A DNA stretch of 64,000 nucleotides from Glossina fuscipes (taxonomy: Eukaryota > Arthropoda > Insecta > Diptera > Glossinidae), in the NCBI RefSeq assembly GCF_014805625.2, contig NW_023998416.1, positions 12,261,589 through 12,325,588 on the forward strand. Reading direction: 5' to 3'. Under the pieces are notes generated by a model that ran no database searches, had not been told where the DNA came from, and saw only the letters and a list, made by a program, of their open reading frames with translations. Each line of letters opens with the position of its first letter. Positions within the stretch are counted from its first letter, which is position 1. The position numbers were made by a program, and so were the translations under genes. Below are positions 13,500 to 27,442 of this stretch, piece after piece.

Positions 13500-13720
13500 A
13501 TTTCTATTCTTATACCCTACACCCCCTTGTTGTGCGGATATATGCAACACACAGAAGGACTAGGAAGAGATCTACTTCTTACTATATGAATCGATATAAG
13601 GTTCTCTGTCTCTCTGTCTCTCTACCCATCTGTTACTCTTGTTTTCAACCTAAAGATCGCAATTTTTGAAATGTTTTAATAAAATTCGGTACACTCACGT
13701 ATTTTTTGCCAAGGACAAAC
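13500..13720. repeat. Degenerate interspersed repeat with 'tctctgtctctc' tract
   Basis: Starts with TTATACCCTACACCC and continues through a CTCTGTCTCTCTGTCTCTC tract to ATCGCAATTTTTG. This arrangement (TATACCC end, CTGTC tract, 'cgcaatttttga' segment) is that of the common non-autonomous repeats seen repeatedly in this window. No coding capacity. Confidence 0.5.
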
Positions 13721-13883
13721 GCAGTGTAAAATGGTTCGAATCGGAACACTTTTTGGTACACATTTCCTACATAATGTCTTATACTGGCAGGGCGTTATAT
13801 GAAATACTGCAGGGTAGTATAGCGTATTTAATGACGGGCTGTGATATCTTTGCTTACAAGCTAAGGTTAGTTTCGTTACTCAC

Positions 13884-16079
13884 CAAATTATCAAAGCGCA
13901 AAGCCTCTTCATCACTTAAGCCCATGCTGCGCGTCAACTGCAAATATGTAGACGTAATCGGTTTTAAATGTTCAAAATCTAACGGTGGTAACATTGAAGT
14001 TGAACGTATTTGCGGAATGCGTAAACTTGTTGTTATTGTGGATTTTGGCGGTGTTATAGCTTCTGTTTTCACTGATGTAGGTGTTGACGTCGTAGGCATA
14101 GAAGCAGTTTTCGGCGCTTTTGGAGTTTCAAGGGCAGAGCTGAAAACAGATAAAGTTTGTTTGGAGAGATTAATTGCACAAGCCTGAGATAGAGTGTTAG
14201 CAGAAGAAGAAGAAGAAGAAGTACTAAAGCAAGTAGAAACAGTATTTCTATTTATAACCGGTACTTTTAGAGGCAACTCTAGAGCTTTTTTCAATAATAA
14301 GCTTTCAGGGGAATTTTTAAAACGTTTGGGATTAATAATGGTAACATTATCAGTTTCATCATCTGATGAAGACGTAATTGAACTTTCTAAAGGCTTTTGG
14401 ACAGGTTTTTTTTGCGATTGCTTTGCTAAGCTAGCAGTTTGTAGCGGTTTTTTCTCAAAACTTATATTTGGAATTTGTGGAACGGACATTTGCAAGTTGC
14501 CTTCATATAGTCGTCTCATAAAATCATAGTAACGCATTAAATTTTCACGTGATTTCAAAGTATGAAAATCAAAGCTCAACCCATACGGAGAATCAGCTAA
14601 ATTGGAACTTTCTGGTATGGGTGGCGTAAAAGGACGTTGCAAATACGGATTTACACGTATTTTTGGCAAACGAGTTCCCGGACCAGAAATCGGAGGACTT
14701 GATTTACGTCTATATAAATCTTCTGAATGCTTTTTAGTCTCTAGAGTTGCAATAGTTGGCTTTAAACTATTATCGGGACTAGAATATCTTCGCCGCTTCG
14801 CTGCGGAGATTGATATCCCACTAACTGAAGTGAACTTTGTTGAGATTTTTGTGGTGGGACCCGCTTCCAAAGAGCTTTCAGTATGCGATGAGTAATTCAA
14901 TGCTTCAACTTCTGAAGAGCTTTCGTTCTGTGGCACTTCTGCTCTACAAGTCGCTGGAGAAGAAGGCCTTAAATTTTTTTTGCACTCAGGGCAAATGGAT
15001 AAGAAACGAGTTACTGCTTCCCGCGGCAAAAAAGCATAAGTCTCGGATATCTGAGAAATATAACAAAAAAGAAATTATTACAAAATTTTAAATTACCAAA
15101 AACAAAAATAAAACTGTTGATGGCAAGATTTCGATCTACTTTAACGACTCACTATGCGATAGGTACGTTTTTGGCCCGCATGCAAACCACTTCTACCGCC
15201 CAGCTCCATGTGAATATTAAATATTATATCAAAAAATTCCTCGACCACAGCCACTTTGCGATAATGTCGTTTATCCAAATCCTTCAAAGAAGCAAATTAT
15301 AAAATGCATTTACTTGGCTTCCAATATTATACCAACCTTGGACGTCGAGGCCACATATAAGTTCACATCAGCTGGATTATCAGACAAAACTGCGTCCGGA
15401 GGCAATGGTTTTAAACATTGTGGAGTGCAAGGAGCATCCAAAAAATTGTCCGGGCGATTTGTAGTAAAGCCTTTAAATAAATCGCGGACATTTAGATAAA
15501 AACAATACTTTTGCGAACATATAACCCACCTTTAGTTTTAACCCAAAAACGAAATTTTGAACTATCCGGACGACTATGCTCTTTGCCTTCTAAAGCCTTC
15601 AAAATACGCACTTTCTTACGCATTGTTATGGTCTTGGTTTTCGAATGATCGCCATACGTTTTTATAGCCCAAGGTTGGAAGAGTTCATAGATATGCTCTT
15701 TCTCGCTTAAAGTTTTCTGCGCCTTTTCCGCAGTACTCTCACGAGTATCCTGGCCAGAATGCACCAACAATTTATCACCCACAACATCATCATCAACATC
15801 AGCATCATAATCTATATCCTGATTGGTGGTTTCTTTACAACCAGATTTTAATTCACCTAACTCTTCCTGCTCTTTAATAGAATATAGTTCACGCTTTAAA
15901 TTCAAAGGATTTATTGATTCAGTAGCGCGTTGAGAAACATGTCGATATTGTTGCTGTTGTTCTTGCAAATTTAAGCTATGCGGCTGATAATGTTGCGTGG
16001 GTGAATAATTTGTTTTGCTTTCTAGCTCACGATAATCTTGAGCAGTTTTACCTGCTTCACCATGTGGAGAAGATGACAT
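13884..16079 (-). CDS. NOL4/NOL4L-like nuclear protein, 3' exons not found (exons 16079-15530, 15470-15337, 15281-15153, 15050-13884)
   Basis: Four exons read on the minus strand, with donors GTGGGT, GTTGGT and GTGAGT and matching acceptors; phases (1, 0, 0) agree, giving 660 residues so far. Blocks matching vertebrate NOL4 appear in order: FQPWAIKTYGD...SKFRFWVKTKG (about 129-184), RKVAVVEEFFDIIF...HAGQKRTYR (within 229-271), then ETYAFLPREAVTRFL with a CPEC pair (from 272). The remaining exon-4 sequence is Ser/Pro-rich and probably disordered. The start ATG (16079) has an in-frame stop at 16103-16101. NOL4 proteins are nuclear and poorly understood, expressed mainly in nervous tissue and germline of vertebrates. 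The frame reads nine codons past 13884 to a stop, but GTGAGT at 13883-13878 is a strong donor, so the true C-terminus is probably on further exons to the left. The first three introns are 55-102 bases. Confidence 0.88.
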
Positions 16080-16637
16080 AATTCTTTTAAAATAACTTTT
16101 TTAAAATATTAAAGCAAAAGAAAAAAATATCAAAGCATCGAAGGCAAAGAAAATTTCGAGCATATCCTTAAATCAACGTCCGCACAAAACTATAAAGAAA
16201 GACAAACGTCCACTGGCTTAATTATTTTAATCATAACGTCTTAAAATCTAAAAATATCCAAACATCCTTTTCCTTAAATCTTTGAAGAAAAGCTTCAGAT
16301 TTCATATTTGTTAAGTGAGTAAATTACAATTTCTTATAGAATTAGATTTGGCTGTGATCTTCACTGTAACACATTTCAGATAAAATGTATCCTACTAAAA
16401 TCTATAACTTTTACTTCAGGGATATTGTAATCCACCTTCCTACTCTTGCTCTATTAGTGTAATCAAAGTGTTCCTTACTAGGTCCACATTACAAATATTT
16501 GTTTCTGTATTGTCCGAGATGATCGCCATTCTTGAGCTTTTGATCTTCAGCCCTTTCTTTACTTAAGACAGACAGGTCAACGGATGTATCTAATCTACCC
16601 CACAAGAGAAAATTGTTTGAAACCTTTTGTTCTTATA

Positions 16638-16835
16638 TTACGTCATGTATAACATATTACTCAATAAGATCGTAGGGTAAGGAGCCATTTTTTCCGGAGC
16701 AAGTGCCGAATTCGGACGACCAAACAGTTTACTATTCTGGGTGTTTTTACTTCGCTTCTCTACAAAATAACACTTAGACAACCGCTTCTTTGGCTCAAAT
16801 TTATTTTTTCCCTCACTAAGCTCAGGCTTTTTCAT
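16638..16835 (-). CDS. Short open frame, 65 residues, unknown
   Basis: An ATG-started frame (context ACAATG) 0.6 kb upstream of the NOL4-like gene on the same strand reads a Lys/Ser-rich hydrophilic peptide (MKKPELSEGKNKFEPKKR...). Its composition is less repetitive than the surrounding translations. There is no signal peptide, no membrane segment and no family I recognise. It could be a small gene, an upstream exon of its neighbour, or chance. Confidence 0.22.
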   Translation of the reverse strand: MKKPELSEGKNKFEPKKRLSKCYFVEKRSKNTQNSKLFGRPNSALAPEKMAPYPTILLSNMLYMT

Positions 16836-17433
16836 TGTTTTGAAAACAAAGAAAGCTGCGTCACCAAAACAACTAATGATCGGAGTGTCACGAAAAATTG
16901 ATGGGGATAGGGAGATCTATAAATACCATTGTACGAACTTATTGAGTGATGTGCCGTACATTTAGGTGGACTATGTACAGTATTTGTCTCCTTATTACAA
17001 ATGCCTTACATTCATTGCTGGTTAAAATAAAAATATCCAAAGACTCATTTCTGAAGCTGCCCAAAATTTGTGTACGCATGCGATGGAAATTAATGGTAAA
17101 AAATTGCGAGAAAAAGACTTGAATTGGATGATTTCAAATGAAATGAAATGGAAAAAATAACACTGAGATAATCAAGACATTTATGGGTTCTTCTATTCGT
17201 AGATTAGATGGCAAGGATAAGTATTTAACATACACTTCACAATCTATAAAAGTGGGAACCACTCAATCAATGTGTTATTAAAACACCGTTTAAACGAATT
17301 TAACATAACATTCTTTTCATATATTGTTAATAGTTTATATTATATATAATATCATAAATTATTAAAAATTTCTACTAACTCTCTCAACAAAAGTCCACCA
17401 ATAATCCAAAACGTAGCTGTATGTGCTCTTTGG

Positions 17434-17458
17434 TTTTTTTTTTTTTTTTTTTTTTTTT
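17434..17458. repeat. Poly-T tract
   Basis: Twenty-five consecutive T. On the minus strand it could be the poly-A tail of a retroposed element, but no element body was recognised next to it. Confidence 0.9.
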
Positions 17459-20400
17459 GCAAAATATAATTAAAACACAAACTTAATAAATTATAAAGAA
17501 ATGAAAACAAAAAAACTTAACAGAAAACAACGAAAAAAAGTTTTTTAACAAAGTATTTCTTTCATTCAAAACGAGAATGCCACGGTCTACGTTTCGAAAG
17601 CGAAATTACAAAAACTGAGGCACGGTGAACGATGACCGCAAATGTAACGATGAACAGTTAAATGATAACTGATCTTCAAATGACCAAAAATGGCTAATGG
17701 ATGCTTTCATCTAAAGAGAGAAGTTTTGCTCTAAACCGGATAATTTTTGGATTAAAAAATTTCTCAATAGAAAACGCAAACAGGCTCTTGAGAAACGGAA
17801 AAAATGGCTAAGCTGAAAAGGCTCATGAAAAAAGTCATGAAAAGAAAAGACATCTACTTCGGTTATGTGGACAAGCAAAAAGGGGGTACTTTAATTCAGG
17901 CATATAAAGGAAGACGATTCATTTATCTATATAACATACTTATATACATATCTACGTACCGTTCATCTTATAGAATTAACTAATCACGTGCCTACCTCAA
18001 CTCTGAGCATTTCCAAAGGTTAAGGGTGTTTTTTTCATTTTTCCTATTTTTATTGCGTTCTTGAAACGTTTCTTCTTTCTCTTTTTTCACTTTAAACAAA
18101 ACTTCGCAATATGTTCGTGTGTATGATAAAAATTAACTAAAAAAAAAAAATAAAAAAAACGCATACAACCACATCCCTCGTTGTATTGTGAATTTATAGT
18201 TTGTTTATATATCTTTTTTAGACTTCGAGTATTCTCACATACACATGAAGACATTAAGTACACGTTCATACTTGTAAGTTTTCTAAAGCAAAAAAAAAAC
18301 GAAAAAATGTTTAAAAAACTTTTTGTTCTGTCTGGTTTTTCAAACAAACTGTTGCGCTTTTCTTTATTTACTCTCATTCAAAAACATTCGTTCATACATA
18401 TATATTTATATATGTACATATATTTAAAAAAAAAACAAAATTGGCGCCTTAAATTATGCCACTCTTTCAACGGAAAAAAATTCAAAAAACGCAAATAAAA
18501 AAGATCAAAACATAAAACAACATATACATATATATATATATATATATACGTACGTATATCTATGGAGAAAAGCAATAAAGTAAGTCACGTGGTATTGTTT
18601 GCAGGCAGTATTTTCTTGACTTGTCTAAAAATATGTTAAGTAAATACATTTATTTCTTATCTATCGTCTTAGAGAAGGGGGTTGATTTATAGTTTTCCTT
18701 ACCGCACTAGGTTTTCTAGTAGCGATCTGCGCATATATGTATATATGTATATATATATATATATATAGTGTTTTCGAAATATTTTATAACGTCATTCTCT
18801 CTGATTGGCTCTCCTTTGCTTATCAAGGTTAGGGTACAAACTATCCCTTTTGCGATGTTCTTGTATGAAGTCGTAGATAACCATTTCTTTTTTGAAAAGT
18901 CTTCAAACATTCAAAAAAGGTATGAAAACTTCTCACATTTTTATTGATGTATATGTGTGTATATATAAATATATATATATATGTATATATGTGTGTGCTC
19001 TGAAAATGATTGCAAATATCTAATGTATAACGTATTTCGAAGAAATTTTTTTTTTCCGTAAGACGGTCAATATAATTCCTACGCGTGTAACAAGCTCATG
19101 GTTAGAAAAAAGTTAAGAAAGAAATACGGATAAGGACCGCACGCAGATTGATGGACATTTACGCAATCGGTGATCGTTATGTTTCTACCCTTTGAGAGTC
19201 CACTACGGCTATGACGAAATGCGGCGAAAGCACACCGAGATTTGAATCCTGCAAAAATTAACTTAGTTGTAGTCAAAATTTATAAAATTCTTATGTTCAT
19301 TTACTTGTCCAAATTGATCTGGTAGTCAAAAAACGCCTTATCGCCTCAACAGAGCAAGAAATAAACAAATTATAGGACAATTTCAATATCTCCCCATTCA
19401 GGCATTTTTTTTTTTTGCGATTAGGTCTAAACTTCTGTCACGTAGGTTGAACGGAGAACAATGTATATATGTATTACAGGCAACTTATTTTCCGGAACAG
19501 AAATTTGATGTATTTATTAAATGAATCGGCATACTTTCATTTAGGATGCATTAATCATAATACCAGCATTACTATCGGCATCTCAGCGGCTTCCATCAAC
19601 GAAAAGAGCCCACAGTGAAACCAATTTATTAATTCTAATACACGTTACATTTTCACACCGTTGATGTTCTTCTTCCGTAGTAAACCCCTACTATTTTCAC
19701 CAAAATCAAAGTTGTGATGTCCTGAGATGAATCTACATAATCCACTAATGGGTGTGTGTCTCTCTTCTTCTTAAGCAGTACTGTAGGATACTAAATGAAA
19801 CTGTGACTTCTATATTTCAAAGCCTTATACCTTAACGCATTACAGCGTGCACGATATAGTTTCTTGGAACTTTGAATAGGTGCAACTCTGTGTCAAAAAG
19901 ACGCCATTGGAAAACTTTTTTGCTTCATTCGGAGAACAGTGCTGCTTAATAATGAAGAGCGGAAGCGATACGACGTCCAAATGCTAAATAACCATGATGC
20001 AGACTAGACCGACCATCAACAAGGACGATAAAGCTCAATACCCATGGTGGGCAAATTTGGGGTGGTCAGCTGCGCGTGGCATGTTACGGTCTGTCCCTAC
20101 TAAATGAAACCGTCATTAAAAAGTGCGATCAGCGATAATTGATGTATCTGCGACAAAGAGTGGACGCGATATGCGAGAAATGATTATATCATGAGCTTTC
20201 AGTATGAAATAATTCGGCCCCTTATAGGAAAATTCGTTTAATGAAGTGTTTGCAGTTCTAACCTGGAATGCTGTACCCTTCCCACTCTTATCAGCAGACA
20301 CTAGTCCTTTTAGTTAACACGGGCTTCAACACATGATTTATTATTTGCTTGAATGATGCTTCCATTCTTATGACGATATCAACATCATAGGTTCTATTGG

Positions 20401-20832
20401 TGATATCCTACAAAGACCAATATATCGTCTGTCAATAACTAATTTTTCCATTTTCTCACCAAACGAGTGTGTATTGTTTAAAAAAAGTCGAAGTCATATT
20501 CACACACTTAATGCGTTCTTCACATTCTCAGTCACACCACATAGCATTCAAGTCCATGGAATAGAAGGCGAATCTTTTGCTCAAATAGGACGAAATTTCA
20601 AAGCAAAACGTACAAGTACTGCAGTGGTGGAATTTATCACTTAAGCTCAATTTGCTAAATCTCAGTCTTTGCAGAAACTTGTATTTTTTTGTTATCGTTT
20701 GCATATCTTTGACAATTTAACAAAGGCATGTGTAGAGTTTTTAATAGAATGTCCTTTTAACATTTGGACGGCCGACTACATTTGCTTATTGAAAGTAAAA
20801 AAAATTCCCGGCAAAACTGGAAATTTAATACC

Positions 20833-20859
<27 letters not shown>
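20833..20859. repeat. Poly-A tract
   Basis: Twenty-seven consecutive A ending an otherwise unremarkable segment; possibly the tail of an unrecognised retroposed sequence. Confidence 0.9.
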
Positions 20860-20864
<5 letters not shown>

Positions 20865-23800
20865 AAAGAAAAAGAACGATTGTACGGGTACTTTGCAATG
20901 CAGCATCAGCTAAACCGAAGGACAATATAAAATGACGCCAGATTGTAACTCAACAGCAAACTGACCGATTCTGACCATCATTACGCAAATACGAAGTAAA
21001 CAGGTTTCATCTTATGAAAGGGTTGCTTTTATGTCTTCGAACGTATTCTTGATATGTTAAAGTTCATTTAAGATAGTACTTCGAGATTTCATGACAATGT
21101 ATAACCCGAGAACCACCACCTTTTTCAGTAGCAAACGAAAAGAAGATGCTGTCTGCTGCTCTTTAAATCTTTGTCCAGTTATATAAAACTGGTTGAATAA
21201 ATTTGACGAAAAATATCAAGTAAAATAACTTTAAATTCTTTTCTCGGGTTAGTAACTAAAGTTTTATACAAAATTTGTTGAAATTTCGTGTGAAAGTTCA
21301 TTAAAAATATTGGTGAACTTGTTTTTGTTCACAAAACGACATGCTACCGTCCGAATAAATGATGCTGCGTGTAGCGGTAGTGTGAGAATATTTTTCCGAT
21401 GTTGAACATTTGTCTCCTGAGATGTACATTCTATTGCACTATCCAAAAAAGAAAAGTTGAATTCATTAATTTTGAACGTTCGCAACGGAAAAACATGTCA
21501 AAAGTACACGTTATATAACAGAAATTTTAGGAAAAATTTGGAAAAAACTAAGATCACGTTACACCAAACGTCAGTGATTGCCTCGACGTCAATTTTCTTT
21601 GTAGAAATAATTCTTTTAGCATTTTTGTAAAGAATAGATAGAATCACAAAAAAAAAAAGGAATCAAGCGCCGCGATATATACCTACCAATCGAAAAGAGC
21701 GCAGGAGTTCTTCTTCTATGCTGCCTTACATTGTCTAATCTTTTAGTCAGTGACTTAATTGTAGTAGCAGAGACTAACGGTAGTACTTGGATTGTTGCTT
21801 GATGCCGACGATATTTTCATCATCTTAAGCTGCGATCGTTGGACTATCGATCTTTTTGATACTACAATAATTGAATGCCTAGCCAGAATTAGCAGTAGTG
21901 TCGAAGCCCAACACACAAATCTCTTACCGTAAATGTCGCTAAGCCAAACACATTCTTAAGCATAAGGGCCTCATTGGAAATATATGAAACGTATGTTGGA
22001 CTCAGAGAATCCCTGCAACTTTCGAAACTTGATAACAAATTAAACTTTCGCTCCCATATGGATAACATTACTTTATTCATTTTTGTTTGTTTATTCACCA
22101 TAGCCATTCAGGCCAAAATGTGAACATGCATTACATAGTAATAAAAATCCTGGGCTATTAAATCTAATTAGTACATATATGTACATACATATAAAACTAA
22201 AAATAATCAAATTACAAATCGCAACAACGAAGGAAAAGATATATAGTCCCAATTAGTATTATTCGAACACACACTTACATTCATACATTCATAAAGTAAT
22301 CATATGAAATTAGCAAAATAGAAGTTTAAGGCGAAAAACGTTTGCTAAATACGAAGTTTGTATGACAAACAGTTCCAGCAACCCGCAACTCTGACCACAA
22401 AACATCTCTCAAATACCAATCTAAAACTGATAGAGGTGTAAACCTGAAAAGATCGCAAAAAAGTAAGCCGGCCCCACAATCGAGAGGAGAAACCATTTCT
22501 AATCGTATTATGAAACAAAACTAATTTACGATACTTTAACAAATTTGCGGAGAGTACAACCAAGCAGAGCTTTGTGACCATAAGACGATATGTGATCTTA
22601 AAGCCTAACATTATATACAAACCTAGCAATTGTATTAACTATTCGTTCGAACCTGTAATCGCGGACCCTAGAAGAAGCAGATACTACCTCAAGAGATTCT
22701 AAAACCCACGGCATTTGAACAAATGGCTGCCTAACTTGGAGAAAACTCTACGATCCAAATGTTTCCATGCGTAAACTACTGCAATGATATGATTGCAAGA
22801 TTTCCTCTGCATAATCTTGCAAACCTAATATCATATATAGTAAGGGCTCAGAGAACACACATCCTCTTATGTTAGAACTTTCGTGAAATTGTCTTCGTCA
22901 TCTCGAAATTGCACTTCTCACTTAGCCAAGTTTTAATCCATCCGCTTCCGTTTTAGATCATTTCAATTTAACGGATCTAATAGTAATAGTCCACAAACTG
23001 TCAGTCCCATCATAACATGCATATTACTGGCACAATCTCTAATTAAATCTTAGATCTCTTAGCAGTGGCGTCAGTCCCTGTAAGTAAAGTTTACTTACTT
23101 TTAACAATCTTGAAACACATTGGCAATAACTTCTTGCAAGTGTTGTCACAGCTTTATGAGCACAATTGCTGTATGATAAGTCGTCGCACTTTGGGAAATA
23201 CTTAAACTGTGTATTTACGGATTTGGCTTTTATAGGTTTTGTAGTTGTAATAGAACTAAACGCTAATTGAATCCGTATTTCTGTGTGATAATTACGCGAG
23301 GATTGAGGCGTCGTAGGATCAATATTTGCTTTAAGAATATGTTGCTGCCGGCCCACGAACGCCTCGTTCAAACGAAAGATCTGACGAGAAGAAGGGTAAT
23401 GTTTCTATCTCTCTCTACATGCACTTATTGGTTAGGAGGCATCTGTTCGCTTTACTTATTTCGGGTATCTATTCAACAGAAAAGGAAGTCTTCAAAATGA
23501 TTCAACATAGATCGCTTGTTTGATAGCGTATCTGACAATTTTTTTTGATAGGGAATGGAAATAACTGTATAATAATATTCAAGCGAAACAAAGGTATTAA
23601 AATAAATAAATTTCGAAAGTTATTAACATCGCCAACAACCTAGGAATTTTTGAATAACGTTCGATGACAACTCCACCTGTGTTCTCAGTTGTTCCAATTC
23701 ACGACGCTGTCATTTTCCTATGTCCATGTTTGCCCAAAACTTAGTTCTTGAAAAATGAAACGAGAAAGATAACTCTTTGTATCTATTAGGCTGCACACTT

Positions 23801-26769
23801 TGCTTGGCCTGTAGCTGCTGTGTTCACCACTAGCCGACGAGTAATGTGGCGGGGAAGGGATGTATTCAAGATAAGCCGAAATGAAATCGGCTGACCCGGT
23901 ACGTTACACCCGGTTTGTATATTTTTTTTTTTGCACAAACGGGTTTCATTACACAACCCTGAAACGTTTTGCCACTCCCGAAATCATTGCAGCGAGGCAT
24001 CCTTAGTTTGAGGAGGTTCGTGGCAGGCAAAAACTTATCTGCTAACGTACAAGGTAAAAATGACGTCCGCGCAACAAATCGACTTTTTTAGCAATCGTGA
24101 CTCTTTTAAATCTTTTTCTTACCGTCGAAGTTATTTACCAAGGCCTGTAAAAATGCTTTCTAGTAACAGAGTGTGGACAGGGTATTTGGAATAACAGTTA
24201 GCGAAATAAGCATTACATCATTTCATTAGTGAGTGAGTTGTTCAGTACGTTATTCAACCGAAAGGCTTAGGGATAGGCTTCACATATGATCTTCAAAGAA
24301 AGAGTTCCACAAAAGTTTCCACTGCTAAAGTATTGACTGAAAGTTGTACAATCTAGTTTTCTTCTTCACAAGAAAAAATGCTTCACTATCTCCACAAGAT
24401 GATTACAGTAAACGACGTGCTGTCGCCCAGTCGAGTATTATCGTTTTTCTGAAAATCGAAATTGGAATCGAGCGCAATTTTTCCCTTTTTGAACGAATAT
24501 CGATGATCAATTTGTGAGTCCTGGCTGCTTGGGTGCGGCCCTCGCCAGGGGGCGTAGTACGCTTAAAGTGGCTTGGGCCACCGTGGGGTTAAGCCTTTCA
24601 GGCAGGAACCCACGTTAAACCCTTGCTACAAATTCTGTCACTGTCGTACAAGTACAGGGCACATACCCCCAATTATTGGTCATATTAAAAAGAAAACAAC
24701 CATAGTTCTGCGGCCCATTTGTTCAAGTTTTAATCTAAATAAAAAAAGCATTTAAATTACACAGTCTATAGCTAGTGACATAGGGGGTGGGATATTTAAA
24801 ATGTTTCCTTTTTGAATGATTGGCGATTATTTGAATGAAAAATATTTTTATCTCTTTTCGACGAAAAAAATACATTCTTTTGTTAATAAACAATGTTCAA
24901 ATGAACTTATCGAAAACTCCCTACACATCGCTATGAAGAATGCTATTTTAAGGACATGCAAAAAAAGTCAAATGAAAAGAATGAAAACTGTAATCGTTTT
25001 GTGGCCGTTTAAAGCATTAAAATAATTTATAGAGATGTTTTTTGTTATAATAAATATTTTAATATTTTAATAATTTTATTATTCATTCAAAGGGGGGAAG
25101 GGGCGTAATACTTACAATTTTTTTTACACAAAAATGTTTATCATAGAGTTTTAATTTCTTAGGAGAAGAGCACTAAGTTCTGTCGTCTCGTCCTTGGCCT
25201 CGTATTCATTCGCTGATCATGTCAATGAATCTGCACTAAGGTACTTCTATTTGAAAAAGCTTGTGAACGAAAATGAACCCTTTTTAAATGCAACCCTGCG
25301 TATATTTAGAAAAGTTAGTAACCAGTTTGTCGTTTTACTTTTTAACTATCTTCCAATTAAAATCGTAAGCTAAAAAGAGATAGCACGACTTTAGATACAA
25401 GATTTTTGAGCCTCTTAGATGAATTTATTTGACATAGATTTCCTGTTTAGCTGATCCTTTCAGTTCGATTGGGAAAATTGCTCGAAATTTCGACAAAGAA
25501 TTTCTTTCAAGTATTCAACTTTTACTCTACTTATGCTCTCGAAGGTTTAAAGCAACTATGAAGCGCCAATAAAAAGTGAATTGCAATGGCCTGCCCCGTT
25601 AAAGGCCTCTTATACTAATCACAATGCTTTGCAAACGCAAAATTTAAAATTGAATTATTTAAAAGAAAATGTCCCGAAGAGTTTGTTTATTACTATAATA
25701 AAGTATTTGTTGTTTTCCACCACAAGCATAAACAACAAAGTTTTTGAAACAAAAAAAACAAAAAAAAAAAATTGATATTTAATGAGTACCAGAAGCCTGT
25801 TATTGTTTTTACTGCATCTCGGACTTCAAATACTCATGGACAGGAACAACAAAGAGTTCGACGAATGACCCCTATCTATAGCTGGGAGAAGGGGAGAGAA
25901 AAAGGAAACGCATAGCGCGTAGCAGGCTGTACTGCTTGTCAATTGGCGCTGCCTATCAACAAAATGCTGAACGTTTCGTCTCATTTATATCGCTTTTTTT
26001 AATTTTTTTTATTTTTCTCTCGGTTTTTTATCGTATAGCTGTAATATATGATCATGGACAAAATGTTATAAATTAAAGTGTAATGTAAGCAAAAGCATAA
26101 ACACGCACATGAACAGCGCACAATCCTTTTAAGTTTGGCATTTCAATAATTATTGTTTGTTGTTATTGTTCAAAGCAACATACTCACGGACACCGAAACG
26201 CTCGTGCAGCTTTACTAGGTTCAGTTCGCTGGGCCTATACAATATAGGTATGTTGGATAGATGAATGTTTAAAAAAAATGCAAACATGCATTGCCAATGG
26301 AGGAGAGAGAGTATGCGTTTTCGATATAATCTGTCTGTAGTATTGTTGTTGTTGTTTTTGTTATCAAAAGTGCGTACATATCATTACCATACTCGCTAAA
26401 TACTATACAATACCGGAGGTCTGTTACTCTTACCATATATGCAAGGAAATTATGCTGATGCTCATGCTGATGATGATGGGTGAAAAAACGAACACAACAA
26501 CAAGAAAGCTTTGTATTACTGTTTGACATACTCACATGCGTGCTTGGCTCGTTAGTTTTTTTATGTAACCATGTAAATAAAAAACACATGCAAACGAGAG
26601 AAAAAAAGTACATAACACGGAAGGAGTAAAAAACTGGCAGAGGACTTTCGCGTTAAACACTCACACTATGCGAGAGCCCAAAAGTAGATTACATTATTTA
26701 CTTGCCACGCATATTATTGCGGCCGTGTACAAACGCATTCGTGAAACACATGCACGCGAGAATACGCAG

Positions 26770-26770
<1 letters not shown>

Positions 26771-26809
<39 letters not shown>
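26771..26809. repeat. (CA)n microsatellite
   Basis: About nineteen uninterrupted CA dinucleotides. Confidence 0.95.
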
Positions 26810-26813
<4 letters not shown>

Positions 26814-27377
26814 ATACATTGATTCGTTGCATCTGAATGCATGTGCATGCATACATTCATTTCACGGTAAATTTTTTTAGCATTTTATTTTCATGCGTGT
26901 GCGAGTGAAAAATAAAATGTGTAAAATTTTTCACACACAAAAATACGAAAAAAAAGGCAACAACAACAACAACAACAATAAACGCGCCAACAGCAACAAT
27001 AACAAACAGCAGAAAGCAACAACAGTAACAGCAGAAAAAGAAAGGAAAAACGAGAAAAACCAAAGCGGCTACAATGTTGTGCCTCTTTTTCGTTGCACAT
27101 GTGAGTCATGGTATGAATGGTTGGCAGCACATCATCAACAGTGATTCGTTGTTCTGCGTACGTTAATGCATTACCGCATTCTCCGTAACTGCAGGTCTGT
27201 GTGTGCGTATGCGACCCGTTTGTCAATTGCGAAAAAATGACCAAAACGAAAAAGAGATGCCAGATACAAAAGTGCGTGTGCTGAAGTAAAAAAAAGGAGT
27301 CCACACTCGAAGAGCGTAACAACTAGCCAAACCAAGTCAGCAGCAAGCATCTAGCCAGTCGTTCAAGCTGCACACAA

Positions 27378-27388
27378 ATATATATACG

Positions 27389-27433
<45 letters not shown>

Positions 27434-27442
27434 GTATATATA
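27378..27442. repeat. (TA)n microsatellite
   Basis: Mostly TA dinucleotides with three interrupting TG/CG steps. Confidence 0.9.

Larger units (their letters stand above)
16840..26000. other. Gene desert, left part
   Basis: No gene supported. It holds poly-T of about 25 at 17434-17458, (TA)-rich tracts near 18520-18550, 18745-18766 and 18965-18990, and poly-A of 27 at 20833-20859. A stretch of higher GC at about 24520-24670 stands out from its surroundings. Open frames of 60-110 codons are scattered and unrecognised. Confidence 0.55.

Noticed and set aside
13666..14895. Plus-strand open frames of 97-173 codons over the NOL4-like gene
   Set aside because: They are antisense to a gene whose exons, phases and conserved blocks are clear.
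26857..27322. Minus-strand frame of 143 codons rich in Cys/Val/Leu
   Set aside because: Produced by CAA/CAG-type simple repeats; no domain, no splice context.
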